From IMG/VR virus record IMGVR_UViG_3300025671_000418, positions 1 to 26,922 of that record: a stretch of 26,922 bases of DNA. The stretch is one strand, 5' to 3'. Under the pieces are notes generated by a model. That model worked only from the letters and a program-made list of their open reading frames with translations, did no database searches and had not been told where the DNA came from. The stretch is from a virus. Shown piece after piece: positions 21,966 through 26,922 of the stretch. The position numbers and the translations under genes were made by a program. Within the stretch, counting starts at the first letter, position 1; each line of letters begins with the position of its first letter.

Positions 21966-24900
21966 ATGGCTAAAAGCGGATTAGAATTTAGATATTTCTC
22001 CGTAGGCGGAAAGCCGATCAAGATCCCGGTCAATGCCGAGGGTATGAGCGACTTAAATTACGCCTACGGCAATCCTGATGTATTTCAGCCGATAAGTGAA
22101 TTTGATTACGAGGTTGAAAGAGAAAGAAAAGACATCCGCGACAACCCTACTATTTCCGCCATAAAAGCCTTCGGTAAAGGCGTTGCGTCCGATCAAGCGT
22201 TTGCTTTAACTGAGTTTGTCGAAGCTGGCCTTGATAGTCCTCGTTACCTAGCTGAGCTTCAAGAGCTTGGCGGAGCACGTATGGCTGGAGAGCTGACCTC
22301 TGGGGTTGGTACTGCTGCTTTGGCATTTTTTGCAAACCCGGTTCTTGGCGCTGGAGTTGCGGCAAAAGAAGGTGGAGAATTTGTAGCTAGGCAGGCAGTT
22401 AAAAAATCATTCCTTAGAGATAACCTGCAAAGATTTGCTGATGCTAAAGTAGGGAAATCAACCGTTGGTGAAATAGCTCAGAGCCTTCCAACAAATTGGA
22501 CCAGCTCAGTCGGCACCCTGGTAGACAAGGGTGTAACAAAAGTTCTCAGTGAAGAAGTAAAGGGTCAGGGTCTTCGCAATATTGCGCGAATGATTACGAA
22601 GTCCACTCTTCCCGTAGCAACAGAGGCAGGTGTCGATTCTGCAATTCGGAATTTGGTACAGGCAGGCGTTCAGGAATATCACCTAAATCCAGATGCAACG
22701 ACACAGAGTGTCCTGGCCGCTGTGGGCTCTGGCGCTGTATCGGGCTTCAAAGAGGGCTTTGAGTTTGGTGGTTATTTAGGTGGCGGCATTGGCACAGCTA
22801 CTCAAGTTTTCCGTGGAGCCTCCGCTGCTCGTCAAAAATTTAGAGAGTCTCGCCTTGGTAAGCTACCATCTCAAGCACTGGCTAGAATTGGTGTAGCTGA
22901 CGAAGCTATTCGACCAGCCGTTGCCGAGGAGCTTTACAATCAGGGTGGCGATGGATTGACGGCTGCTCAGAACAAAGCTGAGATTGATACCGCTGTAGAC
23001 GCGATTGATCAAAAGCTGGCAGAAATCGCTGGTGAAGAGAGAGTTCTTAGAGCTGAGAGAGCAGTCGCTACTGCGGGCAAAAGGGTTGCAGCTAGAGAGG
23101 CCGAGCAAGCAAAGGCAGCAAGAAGAGCCAGTGTGACTACAGCTAGAACTCTTACGCCTGATGAGGTTGCTAGGCTTGAGGGGCTGGATACAGCCATAAA
23201 AGAAGCTGAGGATAACCTCGCTAATGTTCGGGCCAATGGTGATGCCGATGCGGTCGCTGAGCAAGAGAGAATCGTAGGTGAGCTTACCAAAGAAAAGGCT
23301 AATCTTGAGAGAAGCAGCGGCGACTTAAAAACACAGCGTCAGAACAGGGCGCAGTCGTTGCAGTCAAAGCAGGCAGAGCTTAGGGGTTTTCGGTCAGAGC
23401 TTGCGGCTGTGCGTCGAGCGCAAACTCAAGATGTGGCCGCCGAGAAAAAGTCTTTGCAGCAAAAGGTTGCTAAGACTCAGGCAGCCCTGGAGACAGCAAA
23501 TGCCGCAAGGCGTGACGTTATCGACAGCGGCGACAAAGGCAAAGAAGCGGCTGGTCTGTTGGCGGACCAACAAATTGAAGAGCTTCGAGAAACCCTGGCA
23601 AACGATAAAGCAGTGCTCGCTGCGCTTGAGGAAGCTGCTGCTGGTGTCAGTCCAAAAGAGTATATCGCTCGTAAGACTGAGCAAAAGATGGCTGAGATAG
23701 AGCAGCTTGCGAAAGATCCCGCCAGACAAGCAGAGCTTGACGAAAAGGTTGAGGAGCTGGTCGCTATTCGAGACAGCCTCAAGCGAGAGTCAGATGCCGA
23801 GGCTCTAAGAATACAGCAAACAATTACAAGTTCTTCAGAGTTCTTAGCCAGTGCAGCGGTTGCTCAAAAGCAAGGCCGAAACGACCTAAAAGAAGCAATC
23901 AATCAATTTACTAAAAAAGCAACTACGTCGCTAAAGAACTCCCTGGTGTCTTTAACGGGTAAATTTAGAATAGGCGACGAAGGTTACAGTGAGATATTTG
24001 AAGGCTCGACTCCTAATTTTATTAATGGCAAGTTTCAATTTAGGAATTTAGCTGGCGATAAGAGAGACCTGAGCGCAGCATCAAGGGCTATGATTACAGC
24101 GGTCAAAAAGGAAAACATTGATCCTAAGAAAGCCGCCTTATACGTAAGCAAACAACTTGATGATCTCATCTTGAGTATAAGAAATTTGGGCGATCCAAAT
24201 TCTGCCGACATTCTTAAACAGCTAGAACGCTTTCAGGAATCAGTCGGTAATATAAGAAGTGCCGAGGATTTATTTGCTGGAATCTCAGCGATTAGATCTG
24301 CAAAGTCAGCATTTGGTCAGCTATACAGCAAGGCTTTTACTGCAAAAACCGGTACCACGGGAATTACAAAAAACGAATACGCAGACATCTACGACAGATT
24401 TAACAATGATATTCTCAACAATGAGCAAATCTTTGGCGGGGCAGCGTACATCCAGAGAGCCTTGGATAAGATCAATCAGATGTATGTGGACCCCACTTTC
24501 TTAAAGGGTCTTGATGGAGCCAATAAATTACCAGAGGTTCATCAAAGAGGCGTTGCTGTAAAAGAGCAGCTTGAAGAAGTTATTGCGGAGCTTGAAAGTT
24601 ACTCTAACACGTCAGGTATTTTCGCCAGTAAACCAAACGATGCAACTCTTGGTAATGAGATCAAGGAGTTCACCTTAGAAGCGGCGAGATACGTTGAAGA
24701 AGCCCTAGGACCAATCAACAAAGAGCTTACTTTCATTGGCGATGAAGTCATGGCTGCAATGGATGCGTCGTCTGCCCTTAACATGAACCCAAGGGCTCTT
24801 CTAACAATCGAGACTCTTGAGGATGTTGCACGTCGTCAGCCTGATGCGCTTGGCGAAATGGTTGGCCAGTATGCTGCGCTTCTTCGGGCTGTGCGCAGGG

Positions 24901-26744
24901 CAGAGATTGAGTCTGGTGTCGCCAAGGGCGAGAAAGCTGCGCAAGCTCAAAGCTCTTCAGAGCTTAACAAGGAAGCATCTCAAGCTGTAAAAGACGCGGT
25001 TACGCTTTCTAATGATAGCGTTAAGGCGGTCAATCAAGCGGTTGAGGCTCTTAGAAAAGCATCCAAAGCAGAGGCAGCGGAAGAAGCGGCTGACCTATTT
25101 GGAGAGACCGAAGAGCTGGTATCTCAGCTAAGAGAACTTGTTGACACCGGCACTGCCAATGTAGCTGCAATGTCCAAGGGCAGAAAAGCTGCAATCTCTG
25201 ACATATCGCAGACAACCAAGACCGCTGTCGGTACGATTGATAAAGCGAGACAAGCTCTTGTCGCAGCAATCAGAGGTGATCGCATATCAAGCGCAGCCGC
25301 TATTGATAAGATCGTTCAAGGTAATCAAAAGAAAATCACTGAGCTTGAAGGAAATATTCAGACAACTCAATCAAGCATTGAGCAGATTAAGGCTGACCCT
25401 CAAAACGCAAAAATCATCAAAGACCTTGAAGAAGACGTTATCAGAAAGAGGGCCAGGGTTGCGGAGCTGAAAAAGGAGCTTGCCGACAACAAAGAGCTTC
25501 AGCGTCAGATTAAAGACGATGCTCAAGCAGGCGTGGGTAAGGCCAGAAAAGATAAGCAAGCGGCTAAGAAAAAAATCAAAGACGACGTTATTAAGCGTGT
25601 TGAAGTCGCAATGCAGAGCCAGGCTGACGAGATAACCGCAGCAACGAAAAAGGTCGCAGAAGATCAAGCAGAGATTGCCAGGATAGATAAAGACCTTCTT
25701 GAGAAATCAGAGCAGAGACTTAAGAAGCTAAGAGAGAGACAAATAGCAGCAGGCAAAACCCCCTCTGATAAGCCTTTTGCTGATTTATACAAAACTCGGC
25801 AGGTGCTTGGATCTTCGCCGTTTACCTCGTCAAACCCATTGGTAATTGGCCTTTTGCTGGCTCAACAATACAAACTAGCTACCGCAATTCATGCAGCCAG
25901 TGTCTTCAGGTCTGCCCCTGGCAACATCTTGCGACTCAATGGCTTTTACAATCGCTCCGTTAAGGGCGTTCAAAGAGGCATCGAAGACATCAATAAAAGA
26001 TTGATGAGCAACGTGCAGGGCAAAGACGGCTCTCGGGGTCAGTATGTTCTTGGTCGTTCACCGATTGCGCAAGCTATTGGGATTATCTCTGAGAGAGATA
26101 TGCCGACTGCTGGTGAAGTTCTTAAGGAGGCGCAAGCTGCGGAGATTGAGCGCAGAGTCCAAGCCCTACAGTCCACAGAGAACCGAACCGCAGTTTTGGA
26201 TAGAGTAGCAGATGAGGCCCCGTCCTCAGAGCTTTCTGACGCTTATAGGACTAGGGCCTTGGCCGCTATCAACCTAATCGAGTCTGCACTGCCTCAACGT
26301 CCACCAAAAGGGCCTTTTGATAAGACGCCTGATAGCTATACCCCGGAGCAGCTAGAGCGCCTCTCTGGTGCAGTGGCTATGATTAAAGACCCGCTGACTC
26401 GCCTAAATTATTTGATCTCTAACAATCTGCTAACTTCAGAAGATGTTGCACAGGCAAGTGCATTTGTTCCGGATGTTACTGCGCAGGTTATAGATTCAAT
26501 GATGGAGACACTGAGCGACTATGACGGAGTAATCCCGTTTGACGTGCAGAGCATGTTTGGATTGGCTCTTGGCAGAGGCCTTGTAGCCTCGATGAGCCCT
26601 GAAGAAGTTGCAGGATTTCAAGCAAACATTTCACAACCACTCGCTGGCCAAGAGCAGCCTAGTGAGGTTAAATTTAGACAAGGAGCGGGCAAGGTTTTGG
26701 CTGATGCGCATATGACTCAGACCGATAGCTTGCTTACCGTATAA
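21966..26744 (+). CDS. Putative giant ejection protein, 1592 residues
   Basis: This is the longest gene here, starting at ATG 21966 three bases after the previous stop, with a weak ribosome site (GGCGGCGG). Residues 110-134 (LTSGVGTAALAFFANPVLGA) and 244-284 (SVLAAVGSGAVSGFKEGFEF) are hydrophobic or glycine-rich and could insert into a membrane. Two long coiled coils follow (about 335-620 and 960-1270), separated by a globular part (about 640-740). Residues about 1280-1316 (FTSSNPLVIGLLLAQQYKLA) are hydrophobic again. I see no lysozyme or transglycosylase motif, which some large ejection proteins have. It probably leaves the capsid and spans the periplasm during DNA entry, like P22 gp16 or T7 gp16. 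Confidence 0.65.
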   Translation: MAKSGLEFRYFSVGGKPIKIPVNAEGMSDLNYAYGNPDVFQPISEFDYEVERERKDIRDNPTISAIKAFGKGVASDQAFALTEFVEAGLDSPRYLAELQELGGARMAGELTSGVGTAALAFFANPVLGAGVAAKEGGEFVARQAVKKSFLRDNLQRFADAKVGKSTVGEIAQSLPTNWTSSVGTLVDKGVTKVLSEEVKGQGLRNIARMITKSTLPVATEAGVDSAIRNLVQAGVQEYHLNPDATTQSVLAAVGSGAVSGFKEGFEFGGYLGGGIGTATQVFRGASAARQKFRESRLGKLPSQALARIGVADEAIRPAVAEELYNQGGDGLTAAQNKAEIDTAVDAIDQKLAEIAGEERVLRAERAVATAGKRVAAREAEQAKAARRASVTTARTLTPDEVARLEGLDTAIKEAEDNLANVRANGDADAVAEQERIVGELTKEKANLERSSGDLKTQRQNRAQSLQSKQAELRGFRSELAAVRRAQTQDVAAEKKSLQQKVAKTQAALETANAARRDVIDSGDKGKEAAGLLADQQIEELRETLANDKAVLAALEEAAAGVSPKEYIARKTEQKMAEIEQLAKDPARQAELDEKVEELVAIRDSLKRESDAEALRIQQTITSSSEFLASAAVAQKQGRNDLKEAINQFTKKATTSLKNSLVSLTGKFRIGDEGYSEIFEGSTPNFINGKFQFRNLAGDKRDLSAASRAMITAVKKENIDPKKAALYVSKQLDDLILSIRNLGDPNSADILKQLERFQESVGNIRSAEDLFAGISAIRSAKSAFGQLYSKAFTAKTGTTGITKNEYADIYDRFNNDILNNEQIFGGAAYIQRALDKINQMYVDPTFLKGLDGANKLPEVHQRGVAVKEQLEEVIAELESYSNTSGIFASKPNDATLGNEIKEFTLEAARYVEEALGPINKELTFIGDEVMAAMDASSALNMNPRALLTIETLEDVARRQPDALGEMVGQYAALLRAVRRAEIESGVAKGEKAAQAQSSSELNKEASQAVKDAVTLSNDSVKAVNQAVEALRKASKAEAAEEAADLFGETEELVSQLRELVDTGTANVAAMSKGRKAAISDISQTTKTAVGTIDKARQALVAAIRGDRISSAAAIDKIVQGNQKKITELEGNIQTTQSSIEQIKADPQNAKIIKDLEEDVIRKRARVAELKKELADNKELQRQIKDDAQAGVGKARKDKQAAKKKIKDDVIKRVEVAMQSQADEITAATKKVAEDQAEIARIDKDLLEKSEQRLKKLRERQIAAGKTPSDKPFADLYKTRQVLGSSPFTSSNPLVIGLLLAQQYKLATAIHAASVFRSAPGNILRLNGFYNRSVKGVQRGIEDINKRLMSNVQGKDGSRGQYVLGRSPIAQAIGIISERDMPTAGEVLKEAQAAEIERRVQALQSTENRTAVLDRVADEAPSSELSDAYRTRALAAINLIESALPQRPPKGPFDKTPDSYTPEQLERLSGAVAMIKDPLTRLNYLISNNLLTSEDVAQASAFVPDVTAQVIDSMMETLSDYDGVIPFDVQSMFGLALGRGLVASMSPEEVAGFQANISQPLAGQEQPSEVKFRQGAGKVLADAHMTQTDSLLTV

Positions 26745-26756
26745 AGGGGGCCTGAC

Positions 26757-26922
26757 ATGGCAACAATTGAAGGACAGTCAATCTATGTAGGGCAAATCGT
26801 TAAGAAGGTGACTTCTACTACTAACGTCGGTGCTGACGGCCCTATTTTCGAGCTTAACCACAAGGACAAAGTAACCGTAGCTGTACGCAATGTTAGCGGT
26901 CCTAACATTAGCGGCGTTAAGC
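26757..26922 (+). CDS. Partial unknown beta-rich protein (runs off right edge)
   Basis: An open frame begins at ATG 26757 with AAAGGGGGCC upstream and runs to the window edge (55 codons). The start MATIEGQSIYVGQIVKKVTS and then FELNHKDKVTVAVRNVSGPN read as beta strands. It follows the ejection block, where receptor-binding or head-fibre genes are often found. Too little is present to name it. Confidence 0.7.
   Translation, partial: MATIEGQSIYVGQIVKKVTSTTNVGADGPIFELNHKDKVTVAVRNVSGPNISGVK

Overview
This window looks like part of the genome of a tailed bacteriophage with a short, podovirus-type tail. The right-hand three quarters (about 6.2-26.9 kb) is one rightward block in the order expected of a P22-like short-tailed phage: a candidate small terminase, a GNAT-like protein, the large terminase, portal, scaffold, major capsid protein, small head or decoration proteins, a head-tail adaptor, a tail nozzle/hub protein of 1225 residues, and four large helical proteins read as ejection (internal virion) proteins. 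There is no tape-measure, sheath or baseplate gene. The host cannot be fixed from this sequence. No integrase, RNA polymerase, lysis gene or tRNA is visible.

The left part (1-4856) is a leftward block of eight genes: a partial one at the edge, three small unknown proteins, a SNF2-family helicase with two HARP-like repeats ahead of the motor, a protein with a transglutaminase-like Cys-His-Asp pattern, and two more small unknown proteins. These look like early or host-takeover genes. The stretch from about 0.9 to 4.9 kb is clearly richer in G+C than the structural block. Every real gap between these leftward genes carries a GGGGC/GCCCC stem-loop a short way before the next start codon; only the last one is followed by a T-run like a normal terminator.

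Between the two blocks lies about 1.35 kb (4857-6206) with no convincing gene but much structure. It holds at least eleven copies of a 20-base operator-like repeat (consensus TGTTGCRNNNTGCGACAACA), six of them in a regular 26-29 base array; a leftward promoter whose -35 box lies inside one copy and whose predicted start falls on a 27-base stem-loop; a 37-base AT tract next to a stem-loop; three copies of TTGGCGATAAAT, two inside larger palindromes; a strong rightward terminator with no gene before it; a 15-base palindrome; and two C/G stem-loops. It reads as the divergent control region and possibly a replication origin.

The rightward genes are tightly packed, with good Shine-Dalgarno sequences or overlapping stop/start codons, and probably form one long late operon. 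A stem-loop sits just before the capsid gene. The window ends inside the next gene (from 26757). The points most worth following up are the operator array and control region, the repeated leftward stem-loops, the Cys-His-Asp early protein, the HARP-like SNF2 protein, and an S74-type self-cleaving chaperone domain at the end of one of the ejection proteins.
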